Source: a virus
Virus record (IMG/VR): IMGVR_UViG_3300037507_002403
Span: 1 to 21,690 of that record
Length of the DNA: 21,690 bases
Strand: one strand, 5' to 3'
Made by a program: the position numbers and the translations under genes. Under the pieces are notes generated by a model that was given only the letters and a program-made list of their open reading frames with translations, ran no database searches and was not told the origin of the DNA. Positions 14,290 to 20,204 of this stretch are shown piece after piece. The first letter of the stretch is position 1. Each line of letters begins with the position of its first letter.

Positions 14290-14711
14290 GCCGCCCTCCG
14301 GATTTCGACCACGACACGCCCGCTCTCGATGGTGTCCGACCAGCCCGCAGAGACGCGCTCGCACATGCTGTCATCTTCGATCACGTCGCCCTTGAGCAAA
14401 TCCAAGATAGGCTTGATCCGGTTGTCGATATCGCAGCGGCGGTTGACCCTGCCGATGCTGATCAGCGCCGCGAACTTGCCGACAACGCGCCCCGGCTTCT
14501 GGAGCATCAGCTCGTCATAGGCGAGCTTGTGCCAGCGTCGGTATTCAGGGCTGCGGACCCTGCCCTTACCGGGAACGTTCTGCCAGGCCATGTTGACGGA
14601 CGGCGGAAGCGGGACTTCCACACGCACGACATCAGCGGCAGGCTTTACCCCGCCATTGGCGCGGATGGTCAGGCCCTTGCTACGGATGGCGTCTTCTGTC
14701 CACGCGGTCAT
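14286..14711 (-). CDS. rusA: RusA family Holliday junction resolvase
   Basis: This 141-aa protein has the RusA fold signature: VEVPLPPSVNMAWQN near residues 31-45 and the active-site block CDIDNRIKPILDLLKGDVIEDD. By position the catalytic acids are D94, D96 and D114, with K100, matching D70, D72, D90 and K76 of E. coli RusA. The enzyme cuts four-way junctions made during phage replication and recombination, helping to clear DNA for packaging. It is coupled by ATGA overlaps to the DnaA-like gene upstream and the zinc protein downstream. It is encoded far from the RecT-like and NinB genes, on the other strand. Confidence 0.9.
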   Translation of the reverse strand: MTAWTEDAIRSKGLTIRANGGVKPAADVVRVEVPLPPSVNMAWQNVPGKGRVRSPEYRRWHKLAYDELMLQKPGRVVGKFAALISIGRVNRRCDIDNRIKPILDLLKGDVIEDDSMCERVSAGWSDTIESGRVVVEIRRAA

Positions 14712-15100
14712 GCTGCCACCGCGAAGCTTCGTATCTGCGCATCAGCGCGGAACGTGCGAGCGCGACGGCCCCGCTCTGACTTGATCGGATCGGGCTCCAA
14801 TCCGAATTTCTGGCAGGCGAAAATGGCTGTTGAATAATGCAGCCCGCCGAACTGGCGCGCGACGCTCTCGTAGCTCACGCGGCCACGGAAATGCTTGTAG
14901 CACAGCGCCATCGCGAGCTGTCTGCGGTGCGAGATGTTCCACTTCCGCGAGCGTATCAGCAGCGCTCCAGGCTCAAGCTGGAAATGTCGCTCCACATGGC
15001 GGCGGATCTCGGTGCAGCGGTACATGCCCGCCGTCTCTGCGAAGAGGCGGTCGAACTCTGATTGGTCTGTCGTTTCGATTGTTCCCAGCCCGTCAAACAC
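14708..15100 (-). CDS. Stand-alone DnaA domain IV-like DNA-binding protein
   Basis: This 130-aa protein starts at GTG 15100, with GGGAG six bases upstream. Residues about 33-100 match the DnaA C-terminal DNA-binding domain: ALLIRSRKWNISHRRQLAMAL parallels the LL-x-x-SRKR-x-I-x-x-PRQ-x-AM block, and FGGLHYSTAIFACQK parallels the DnaA signature FGGRDHTTVxHAC. There is no AAA+ ATPase domain. The signature residues that read the DnaA box in DnaA (R, D, H) are replaced by L, H and Y, so it may bind another site. Its place between a replication-type gene and rusA suggests origin binding. It may instead resemble HdaB, the small DnaA domain IV relative of Caulobacter that modulates initiation. The C-terminus is basic. 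Confidence 0.8.
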   Translation of the reverse strand: MFDGLGTIETTDQSEFDRLFAETAGMYRCTEIRRHVERHFQLEPGALLIRSRKWNISHRRQLAMALCYKHFRGRVSYESVARQFGGLHYSTAIFACQKFGLEPDPIKSERGRRARTFRADAQIRSFAVAA

Positions 15101-15101
15101 G

Positions 15102-15698
15102 TCATGCTCCCTTTTCTAGTTGTTGGATTTCTGCCTTCACGTTCGCGGTTTCAGCTTCGAGATACCGCTGGATTTCGTCGTAGCCCTTGGCGTGGACGTC
15201 ATAGGGGACCATGCCCATTTCCAGCTCGTACTGGCGGTGGTGCAGGTGGGCGATGCGCTCGCGCGGCGACATGCCCTCTTCGCGCTCTTCGACTTCCAGC
15301 GCGAACTCAAGACGGTCGCGAACCGGCGACTCGATCCGCTCAATGAGCGACAGAAGCTGGCCGGGGCTTGGGCGGAAAGCGTTCGCGCCCTTCCGCCATT
15401 CGACAACGGCAGCACGGAACGCAACCGCGCTCACCTGCCCCATGTCCTCAATCCAGTCCTGCGCAACGGTCATGGTGTTACCGGACTGCGGCGAAGGGTA
15501 ATGGGAGAACAATCTGGCTATCGAAGCCGCGATTTCCTCCGGCGTAGGCGGCATCAGCGCCTCGCGCATCTCCGCTATCGATGACTTCAAGGCGGGGAGG
15601 TCCGCTCGGTGGGCGAGCACCATTGCCGTGATCCGGCTCCCATCCTCCGCCACGCTGAGAGCCACTTGCCTGAGCTGCGGCAACTGCGAAGGCATCAT
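15102..15698 (-). CDS. Probable phage replication accessory protein (198 aa)
   Basis: Start chosen at the ATG-ATG pair (15698/15695). The frame is open further upstream, but there it overlaps the DUF1376 gene deeply. No clear ribosome site precedes either ATG. In the 15478-15698 overlap this frame has the higher third-position GC, so it is truly coding there. A central block (residues about 81-114) reads DWIEDMGQVSAVAF, then EWRKGANAFRPSPGQL, a pattern I have seen in proteins next to phage replication genes of alphaproteobacteria. The C-terminus (from about 128) is charged and helical, likely a coiled coil. It may act with the DUF1376 protein in replication start or helicase loading; that is inference. 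Confidence 0.7.
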   Translation of the reverse strand: MMPSQLPQLRQVALSVAEDGSRITAMVLAHRADLPALKSSIAEMREALMPPTPEEIAASIARLFSHYPSPQSGNTMTVAQDWIEDMGQVSAVAFRAAVVEWRKGANAFRPSPGQLLSLIERIESPVRDRLEFALEVEEREEGMSPRERIAHLHHRQYELEMGMVPYDVHAKGYDEIQRYLEAETANVKAEIQQLEKGA

Positions 15699-16503
15699 GC
15701 TGGCTGATTTGCGGGGCAAGGCGGGTTTGGACACGCGCGCCGGCACGGATGGGGGTTCCGTTGGCTCGTGGTCGAGCCCGTAGGATCGTGGGGGCCGCGC
15801 GGCATAGCCAGGACTGCCATGAGCGTGTGTGTCCGGGTCGCCTGCCTTCCGGGTTTCCGGCGTCCCGCTTGTCCAAGAACCAGCGCTTGCACTGATGGGT
15901 TTCATTTTCCGCTTCCTCGCGCGTGAGCTGGATGCCTTTGGTGTTTGTGGGATCGGTCGCCCAAGCGAAGTCCGCTTCAGAAGGCCACCAATCGTCAGCC
16001 ATGAAGTGAGGCTCAACGAGAGGCTTCGAGCGCTTGCGCTTCACAGGCGTATTTAACTCTGATGCTTTAGCATCAGATGTTTCTGTATGTGTCTCTGTCT
16101 CTGTCTTGCCAGAGCATTGCTCTGCCAATGCTGTAGCATTGCTAGGCGCAGTATCTTTTGATTTCCGTGCCTTAGCCTCACCACCCCGACGACCGGCGTT
16201 TTTGCGGCGCTGGTTTTTCTCCGTTGCCTCATCGAAAAACCGCTTCAGCGCGTCGTTGACATAACGCCCCCTGCGGATGGTGAAGAACTCGGTCAGGATC
16301 GGCTTCACGAACGCGGCGAACGTCTCCGCATCGACGCGCATTTGACGCTGCACCCATGCGTCATCGGCGGGGATGGTGCCGCCAGGTGTGCGCCAGCAGA
16401 GGCGAAGCAGGCGCAGGTAGGCGCCATCCTCGCAAAGCGTCAGGTGCGCTGTGTGCGCCTCATACTTCGACACCCACAAAGGCATGTATGGTAGGTCGCT
16501 CAT
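15478..16503 (-). CDS. DUF1376/YdaU-type phage replication protein
   Basis: This 341-aa protein has an N-terminal DUF1376 domain (residues about 1-95): DLPYMPLWVSKYEAHTAHL, LCEDGAYLRLLRLCWRTPGG and a YVNDALKRFFDEA helix. A basic, low-complexity linker (NQRRKNAGRRGGEAKARKSK) and a second domain ending in SWQSWLCRAA (about 215-235) follow. Family members, such as YdaU of the Rac prophage, lie in replication modules and are thought to act in initiation. The last 74 codons overlap the next gene in another frame, where the other frame looks better used. The true C-terminus may therefore be shorter, or there may be a frameshift near 15700-15790. ATG overlaps the HNH stop by 4 nt. Confidence 0.8.
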   Translation of the reverse strand: MSDLPYMPLWVSKYEAHTAHLTLCEDGAYLRLLRLCWRTPGGTIPADDAWVQRQMRVDAETFAAFVKPILTEFFTIRRGRYVNDALKRFFDEATEKNQRRKNAGRRGGEAKARKSKDTAPSNATALAEQCSGKTETETHTETSDAKASELNTPVKRKRSKPLVEPHFMADDWWPSEADFAWATDPTNTKGIQLTREEAENETHQCKRWFLDKRDAGNPEGRRPGHTRSWQSWLCRAAPTILRARPRANGTPIRAGARVQTRLAPQISQHDAFAVAAAQASGSQRGGGWEPDHGNGARPPSGPPRLEVIDSGDARGADAAYAGGNRGFDSQIVLPLPFAAVR

Positions 16504-17096
16504 GCCCAGCGCTCCCCGTGAAAGCGGCCATCTTCATCGACGATGCCGGGCGCCGGGCTGCGCTGCGTCTCGCGCCCTTTGACGACTTCGCGGTATTCCT
16601 CAAGCGTCAGGTCGCCCTTGTCCGTGCTGCAGCGGGGGCAAGCCATGACGAGATTATGGAAGGCATCTGCACCGCCCCGGCTCAGGGGCGTCTGATGCTC
16701 TACGTGCGGCGTCCCGTGGCATTGGCTCAGGGAGCGCCCGCAGTACCAGCACAGGCCATCCTGAAGGCGGATTAGGCCCTCCCGGATGCGCACAACGGTT
16801 TGCAGGTTGCGCTTGGGCAGTTCGCGCGGCTCAGGCTTGCGATACCAGGGCAGCGCAAGATCCACGCGGTAATCACCAACGGGACCAAGGTTCTGAATCA
16901 GCCCGGCGTCTTCGAGCGCTTCCATTGCCTCAAACAGCGGGGTGAAGCCGCAGCCTGCGAACTTCTCAAGCTCAAGATGATCGAAGGTCTGCCGGCCACT
17001 TTCGCCAATCCCGGTCGCAATTCGCCAGAGCAGCAGCTTCGCGAGGGGTGACGGGCAATCCTGCTGTGTTGCCCACAGTTCCGCTTCGATGCTCAC
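16500..17096 (-). CDS. Winged-helix plus HNH endonuclease protein
   Basis: This 198-aa protein starts at GTG 17096, which overlaps the upstream stop by 4 nt (GTGA). Residues about 15-85 look like a helical/winged-helix DNA-binding region (LLLWRIATGIGESGRQTF, then LFEAMEALEDAGLIQNLG). Residues about 112-172 are an HNH nuclease: CWYCG (C116/C119), HVEHQTPLSRGG (H131, E133, H134), FHNLVMACPRC (N148, C153/C156). HNH proteins of this type cut DNA or act as free-standing phage nucleases. Here it leads the replication block rather than sitting beside the terminase, so a packaging role is less likely. Confidence 0.85.
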   Translation of the reverse strand: MSIEAELWATQQDCPSPLAKLLLWRIATGIGESGRQTFDHLELEKFAGCGFTPLFEAMEALEDAGLIQNLGPVGDYRVDLALPWYRKPEPRELPKRNLQTVVRIREGLIRLQDGLCWYCGRSLSQCHGTPHVEHQTPLSRGGADAFHNLVMACPRCSTDKGDLTLEEYREVVKGRETQRSPAPGIVDEDGRFHGERWA

Positions 17097-17293
17097 GGCA
17101 GGAACTCCCGCAGCTCGCCGGTCACGGCGTCATAGACAGGGATTGCAGCGCGATAGGTGGGTTCCAGGCACTCGCCGGTGAGCGGATCGCGGTCGAGCCA
17201 GAACGTTTCCACAGGACGCGCAGTGCCAGCCTTGGAACTGTCAACTTTCTGAGAGATTATTGTGCTATCGACGGTCACGTTGCGGAGGTCCAT
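17093..17293 (-). CDS. Hypothetical 66-aa protein
   Basis: The ATG at 17293 (MDLRNVTVDSTIISQKVDSS) is preferred to a TTG 42 bases upstream. Only a weak GGA precedes it. The protein has an FWLDRDPLTGECLEPTYRAA stretch and no membrane helix or metal site. The C-terminal end overlaps the HNH gene's GTG start by 4 nt. I do not recognise the family. About 66 bases between it and the 38-aa frame upstream hold nothing clear. Confidence 0.6.
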   Translation of the reverse strand: MDLRNVTVDSTIISQKVDSSKAGTARPVETFWLDRDPLTGECLEPTYRAAIPVYDAVTGELREFLP

Positions 17294-17359
17294 TCCGTAA
17301 AGGCTGCGATGTCTTCGCGAGGGCTCCGGGTGCAATCCGGGGCCTTCGTTCGTTTCAGG

Positions 17360-17476
17360 TCACGTTCGGAAAGGGGTCAGCAGCCGGGCGTTGGGGTCCG
17401 GGGGGGATTGGGACGTCCGGCTGCTGTTCGTGCTCTGGTTGGGGGGTGAGCACGAATTGAAATGGGGGTGGGTCAT
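17360..17476 (-). CDS. Possible 38-aa Pro/Ser-rich peptide
   Basis: A short frame begins at an ATG that overlaps the cro-like stop by 4 nt (ATGA) and encodes MTHPHFNSCSPPNQSTNSSR with a Pro/Asn-rich rest. The junction style argues for a gene. The composition, and a 9-bp hairpin and G-runs within the same stretch, argue that this is instead an RNA or DNA structural element. Listed as a low-confidence gene. Confidence 0.3.
   Translation of the reverse strand: MTHPHFNSCSPPNQSTNSSRTSQSPPDPNARLLTPFRT
17393..17412 (+). other. Possible G-quadruplex motif
   Basis: The plus strand has runs of four, seven and three G (17393-17396, 17400-17406, 17410-17412) with 3-nt gaps. The seven-G run can split into two runs, meeting the G3 x4 pattern with loops of 1-3 nt. 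More G-runs follow at 17441-17446, 17464-17468 and 17470-17472. The G-rich strand would be the template for leftward transcription. Confidence 0.4.
17427..17456. promoter_or_regulatory. Perfect 9-bp inverted repeat after the cro-like gene
   Basis: TTCGTGCTC (17427-17435) and GAGCACGAA (17448-17456) form a perfect 9-bp stem with a 12-nt loop, starting about 17 nt after the cro-like stop in the leftward transcript. No T-tract follows, so it is not a normal intrinsic terminator. It could be an antitermination (nut-like) or processing hairpin, or a protein site, since it contains GTGC/GCAC cores like the operators. Confidence 0.55.
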
Positions 17477-17697
17477 GCGGCTACCCTTCCCTTACGGGAA
17501 GCGCGGGAAGCCTCGGGCGCCCAGCTATCGAGCGTCACAGCGCCGTCGGAGACGTCACGAATTACAAGCATCAGCTCGTAAGACGGTGTAACCTTGCCCC
17601 GGCGCAGCTTCGAAATATGTGCGCGGTCACGGCGAAACATGCGCGCCGCTTTGGCGTCATCAATATGCGAAAGCTCTAACCACTTGGCGAATGTCAT
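17473..17697 (-). CDS. Cro-like helix-turn-helix regulator
   Basis: This 74-aa protein starts at ATG 17697 (MTFAKWLELSHIDDAKAARM); a GTG 15 bases earlier lies in the operator with AGG directly against it. A helix-turn-helix fits KAARMFRRDRAHISKLRRGK (about residues 15-34), a Cro/C1 type reading head with a K-L-R-R-G-K turn. It is the first gene of the leftward block, facing away from the repressor gene with the operator between them. This is the classic place for Cro or an early regulator, and it may compete with the repressor for the same sites. The C-terminus is basic. Confidence 0.75.
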   Translation of the reverse strand: MTFAKWLELSHIDDAKAARMFRRDRAHISKLRRGKVTPSYELMLVIRDVSDGAVTLDSWAPEASRASRKGRVAA

Positions 17698-17706
17698 GAC
17701 CGGAAT

Positions 17707-17721
17707 GTGCACCTAGTGCAC
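17707..17721. promoter_or_regulatory. Operator 1 (GTGCAC-N3-GTGCAC)
   Basis: A 15-bp site GTGCACCTAGTGCAC made of two GTGCAC half-sites around CTA. An identical 15-mer occurs at 18166-18180. The flanks (AAT on one side, GTC on the other) match those of the second copy in inverted orientation, making 21-bp inverted relatives on either side of the repressor gene. Confidence 0.7.
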
Positions 17722-17733
17722 GTCGGTCGTCAA
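17707..17733 (-). promoter_or_regulatory. Leftward early promoter with embedded operator
   Basis: On the minus strand a TTGACG (-35-like, 17728-17733) is followed 12 bases from its first base by GTGCAC-TAG-GTGCAC (17707-17721) and then ATT. The dyad would cover the spacer and -10 region, so a bound repressor would block polymerase. The -10 is poor against the E. coli consensus. The rightward promoter at 18154 has the same layout, which supports both. Confidence 0.6.
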
Positions 17734-17750
17734 TAGGGGGCGAGAGAAAT

Positions 17751-17765
17751 GTGCATCACATGCCA
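17751..17765. promoter_or_regulatory. Imperfect operator-like site 2
   Basis: GTGCATCACATGCCA keeps one half-site with a single change (GTGCAT) but a poor second half. It also contains a small dyad ATGTG-CAT-CACAT (17749-17761). It lies 35 nt before the repressor start and could tune the repressor's own promoter. Confidence 0.4.
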
Positions 17766-17799
17766 TAGACGGGAATGAGCGGGGGCGAACGATGCCGCC

Positions 17800-18123
17800 A
17801 TGATCAAGAAGAAACAGCGGCAGCGCATCTTTCTCAAGGAATGGCGCAAGCACCGTGGCATCACCCAAGAAGGGCTTGCCGACCGGATAGGCATTGACCG
17901 CACGATTGTTTCGAAGATCGAGAATGGCAAACTAGACTATCATCAGTCTTTTCTGGAAGCCGCAGCTTATGCGCTGATGTGCGAACCGGCTGACCTGCTC
18001 GTGCGCGATCCCACAGCCCCAGACGCGATCTGGACGATTTGGGACCGCATCCCGCCAGCCGAACGCCCCAAAGCGCAGGCCGTTCTCCAGGCACTCACTA
18101 ACACATCGAAAAAGTCCGCTTGA
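17800..18123 (+). CDS. Short XRE-family repressor (CI-like)
   Basis: This 107-aa protein has an XRE/HTH_3 domain at about residues 11-66: LKEWRKHRGITQEGLADRIG, IDRTIVSKIENGKL (recognition helix), and a following helix pair. It is a DNA-binding repressor in type. There is no C-terminal S24 peptidase or dimerisation domain as in lambda CI, so RecA-driven self-cleavage is not possible; the short tail (PPAERPKAQAVLQAL) is helical. It is flanked by the four operator copies and diverges from the cro-like gene, which fits the lysogeny repressor. The ribosome site is weak (GGGGGCGAAC). An alternative is an early regulator rather than the immunity repressor. Confidence 0.78.
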   Translation: MIKKKQRQRIFLKEWRKHRGITQEGLADRIGIDRTIVSKIENGKLDYHQSFLEAAAYALMCEPADLLVRDPTAPDAIWTIWDRIPPAERPKAQAVLQALTNTSKKSA

Positions 18124-18129
18124 ATAAAA

Positions 18130-18144
18130 GTGCATCCGGTGCAC
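18130..18144. promoter_or_regulatory. Operator-like site 3
   Basis: GTGCATCCGGTGCAC has one perfect and one one-off GTGCAC half-site with the same 3-nt gap. It sits 7 nt after the repressor stop and 36 nt from operator 4, so the two could bind repressor side by side upstream of the right block. Confidence 0.6.
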
Positions 18145-18153
18145 AAATAAAGC

Positions 18154-18183
18154 TTGCAAGGTGACGTGCACCTAGTGCACATT
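18154..18183 (+). promoter_or_regulatory. Rightward early promoter with embedded operator 4
   Basis: TTGCAA (18154-18159) is followed, 12 bases from its first base, by GTGCAC-CTA-GTGCAC (18166-18180) and ATT. This is the same geometry as the leftward promoter: TTG, nine bases ending in GAC, dyad, ATT. The first gene starts at 18211 with GGGAG seven bases before its ATG. Confidence 0.6.
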
Positions 18184-18210
18184 GCTCTCACACCAGTTGG
18201 GAGCCACCAG

Positions 18211-18570
18211 ATGACCTACTCAGCCGACGAATTAGTCCAGATGGCGCTGACCTTCACGCGCCGCACCAGCGAGGCGCTTGCCGCGCTTGAGCTGCCCTCC
18301 CGCACTGACGGCGAGATGTTCGAGGGGATGCTGGATCAGGTCGCGGACAACCTGATGGTCTGCGAGCACGCTTGGGATCTGTTCGCCTCAACAGCGCGCG
18401 AAGAGTTCTTCGGCTCTGACGCATCCGCAACTGATCGCAAGCGTTGGGCTCGTCTTGGCTCTGACGCACGCGAGCAACTGGACCGCTCATGGGCTGCTGA
18501 GTGCGAGGCGGATCGTGCGGACTACTACAACGATCTGGCCCGTGACGAGCGCATGATGGAGGCGCTGTGA
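18211..18570 (+). CDS. Hypothetical 119-aa early protein
   Basis: The ATG at 18211 is chosen because GGGAG lies seven bases upstream; the frame stays open from 18154, but that part covers the operator. The protein is acidic and helical (ELVQMALTFTRRTSEALAAL, DQVADNLMVCEHAWDLFAST) with no metal site or membrane helix. It is the first gene of the rightward block and overlaps the RecT-like gene by 1 nt. I do not recognise the family. It may help the recombination genes that follow, but nothing in the sequence proves it. Confidence 0.7.
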   Translation: MTYSADELVQMALTFTRRTSEALAALELPSRTDGEMFEGMLDQVADNLMVCEHAWDLFASTAREEFFGSDASATDRKRWARLGSDAREQLDRSWAAECEADRADYYNDLARDERMMEAL

Positions 18571-19409
18571 TGGCCGGCGAAGTCGTTCAGTACACCCCCA
18601 ATCAGCCCGCCGCTCGCCGCTCGTTCGATGAGATCAACGCCATGGCCCAAGCCATCGTTGAGTCGAAGCTTTGGGGCCAGACGACGGTTCCGCAAGTCAT
18701 CGCGCTGATGCTGATGGCAGAGGCGGAAGGCCGTCACGTCGCGTCGGCCATGCAGGATTACGTAGTCATCAGCGGCAAGCCGTCACTCAAAGCCGAGGCG
18801 ATGCTTGGCCGCTTTCAGCGTGCCGGTGGTCATGTCCGCTGGACGCATATGACGGACGAGAAGGTCGCTGCGATCTTTTCCCATCCTCAGTGCGATCCTG
18901 TTGAGATTGAATGGGACATGGCGAGGGCTAGGCAAGCGCTTATCGCCAGCCAGATGTGGAAGAAATACCCGCGTCAGATGCTCCGCGCCCGCGTCATCAG
19001 CGAAGGCGTCAGGACAGCATTCCCCGGCGCCCTTGGCGGCATGTACGCCCCTGAAGAGGTGATTGACTTCGAACCCACGCGCTCACCCCCAAACCCAGCG
19101 CGCGGGCAACTGGCGGCTCCCGAGGAACCTGGACAGGTAGAACAGCCTCGGGGGCCGTCCGCTTCTGAACTTGATGGCGAGGAAGTCGATCAGACCACGC
19201 AGCCGGAATGGCCCGTGATGCTTGAGGAGATGGAAGCTTATTCCACGCGCGACGATCTGAAAGCGTGGTGGACGACGCCGGAAAAGAAAGCGCTCAAGGC
19301 CCGTAAGCCGCACATGATGCGCGCCTTCTACCGCTTCGCCTACACGCCGCGCTGGGAAGATTTGGGCGAGGTTGTCGAATGGACTGACGACGCCGGGGCT
19401 CGGGGCTGA
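18570..19409 (+). CDS. RecT-like single-strand annealing protein
   Basis: This 279-aa protein starts at ATG 18570 (TGATG with the previous stop; a GTG at 18567 would add one residue). The core (about residues 30-165) reads VIALMLMAEAEGRHVASAMQ, DYVVISGKPSLKAEAMLGRF, and then MWKKYPRQMLRARVISEGVR with TAFPGALGGMYAPEEV. This is the order found in phage RecT-related proteins with the W-x-KYP-x-x-ML-x-AR signature. Such proteins anneal single strands in phage recombination. The tail (from about 175) is Pro- and Glu-rich and variable. NinB and HNH genes follow directly, forming a recombination set. No exonuclease partner is seen in the window. Confidence 0.72.
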   Translation: MAGEVVQYTPNQPAARRSFDEINAMAQAIVESKLWGQTTVPQVIALMLMAEAEGRHVASAMQDYVVISGKPSLKAEAMLGRFQRAGGHVRWTHMTDEKVAAIFSHPQCDPVEIEWDMARARQALIASQMWKKYPRQMLRARVISEGVRTAFPGALGGMYAPEEVIDFEPTRSPPNPARGQLAAPEEPGQVEQPRGPSASELDGEEVDQTTQPEWPVMLEEMEAYSTRDDLKAWWTTPEKKALKARKPHMMRAFYRFAYTPRWEDLGEVVEWTDDAGARG

Positions 19410-19801
19410 TGGGTCGCGCTTTGCTCGTCCTGCACAACGACGCCATGCGTTCAAAGGCTATCGACTGGATACGCCGCGCGCCAGCGGAAACCCGTGTCAC
19501 GTTCCAAGGCCCGAAGCGCACGCTGGATCAGAACTCGCGTCTTTGGGCAATGCTCACAGAGCTTTCCACGCAGCTTCTCTGGCACGGACAGCGCCTGTCT
19601 ACGGAAGATTGGAAGCAGGTGATGCTCGCGTCTCTGAAGCAGGAAATGCGAATCGTGCCGAACATTCACGGCGACGGCTTCGTCCAGCTTGGCCGGTCAT
19701 CGTCCGATCTGTCGAAGGACGAGATGGCAGACCTGATGACCATCATTGAAGCGTTCGCGGCTCGCTATGGCGTCAAGATGAAGGAGCCTGCCGATGCTTG
19801 A
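19409..19801 (+). CDS. ninB: NinB family recombination protein
   Basis: This 130-aa protein has the NinB/Orf signature: an early RSKAIDWIRRAP, then FQGPKRTLDQNSRLWAMLTE, ending in LSKDEMADLMTIIEAFAARY. Lambda NinB (Orf) binds single-stranded DNA and SSB and can replace RecFOR in phage recombination. It begins with a 1-nt overlap (TGATG) after the RecT-like gene and overlaps the next HNH gene by 8 nt. RecT-like plus NinB fits a single-strand annealing route. Confidence 0.88.
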   Translation: MGRALLVLHNDAMRSKAIDWIRRAPAETRVTFQGPKRTLDQNSRLWAMLTELSTQLLWHGQRLSTEDWKQVMLASLKQEMRIVPNIHGDGFVQLGRSSSDLSKDEMADLMTIIEAFAARYGVKMKEPADA

Positions 19802-20204
19802 TCTTCCCAAGCCAGAGCGGCGCCGCAGCTTCACAGCCAAGCAACGCGCCTGGATTGTCTGGAACCAAAGCTACAAGTGCGCTCATTGCGAATGCAGCCT
19901 GATCACTCGCGCGTTTCAGATTGACCACATTCACCGCCTCGATGCCCTTGGCGCGCACGAGCCCGATAACTGGCAAGCGCTCTGCGTTCCTTGCCACGCC
20001 ATCAAGACAAAGACGGACAATCGCGAGGCCAAGAAGGGCCGTCGCATTCGAGGCGAGAACAAGCCCCGCGTCACAAAGGCAATCCCCTCTCGCGGCTTCG
20101 GTCGGATGCCGGAAAGCCGCTCGCCAAGCAAATGGCAAAGCGCAGGCTTCAGCAAGACGCTGCGCAAACGGATGAACGGTAAAGTTGAAAGGGTTGAGAC
20201 ATGA
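19794..20204 (+). CDS. HNH endonuclease
   Basis: This 136-aa protein carries an HNH nuclease domain: CAHC (C29/C32), FQIDHIHRLDAL with D44/H45, PDNWQALCVPCH with N59 and C64/C67. These four cysteines would hold the structural zinc, and the D-H-N residues the active site. The C-terminal half is basic (KKGRRIRGENKPR), suited to DNA. It lies in the recombination set and may correspond to a NinG-like or free-standing phage nuclease; NinG (Rap) has a different overall layout, so that name is not used. Confidence 0.85.
   Translation: MLDLPKPERRRSFTAKQRAWIVWNQSYKCAHCECSLITRAFQIDHIHRLDALGAHEPDNWQALCVPCHAIKTKTDNREAKKGRRIRGENKPRVTKAIPSRGFGRMPESRSPSKWQSAGFSKTLRKRMNGKVERVET

Noticed and set aside
15102-16016. 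Longer 304-aa form of the 198-aa replication accessory protein
   Set aside because: The upstream part overlaps the conserved second domain of the DUF1376 protein and is Ser/Arg/Pro-rich low-quality text, so the start was moved to 15698.
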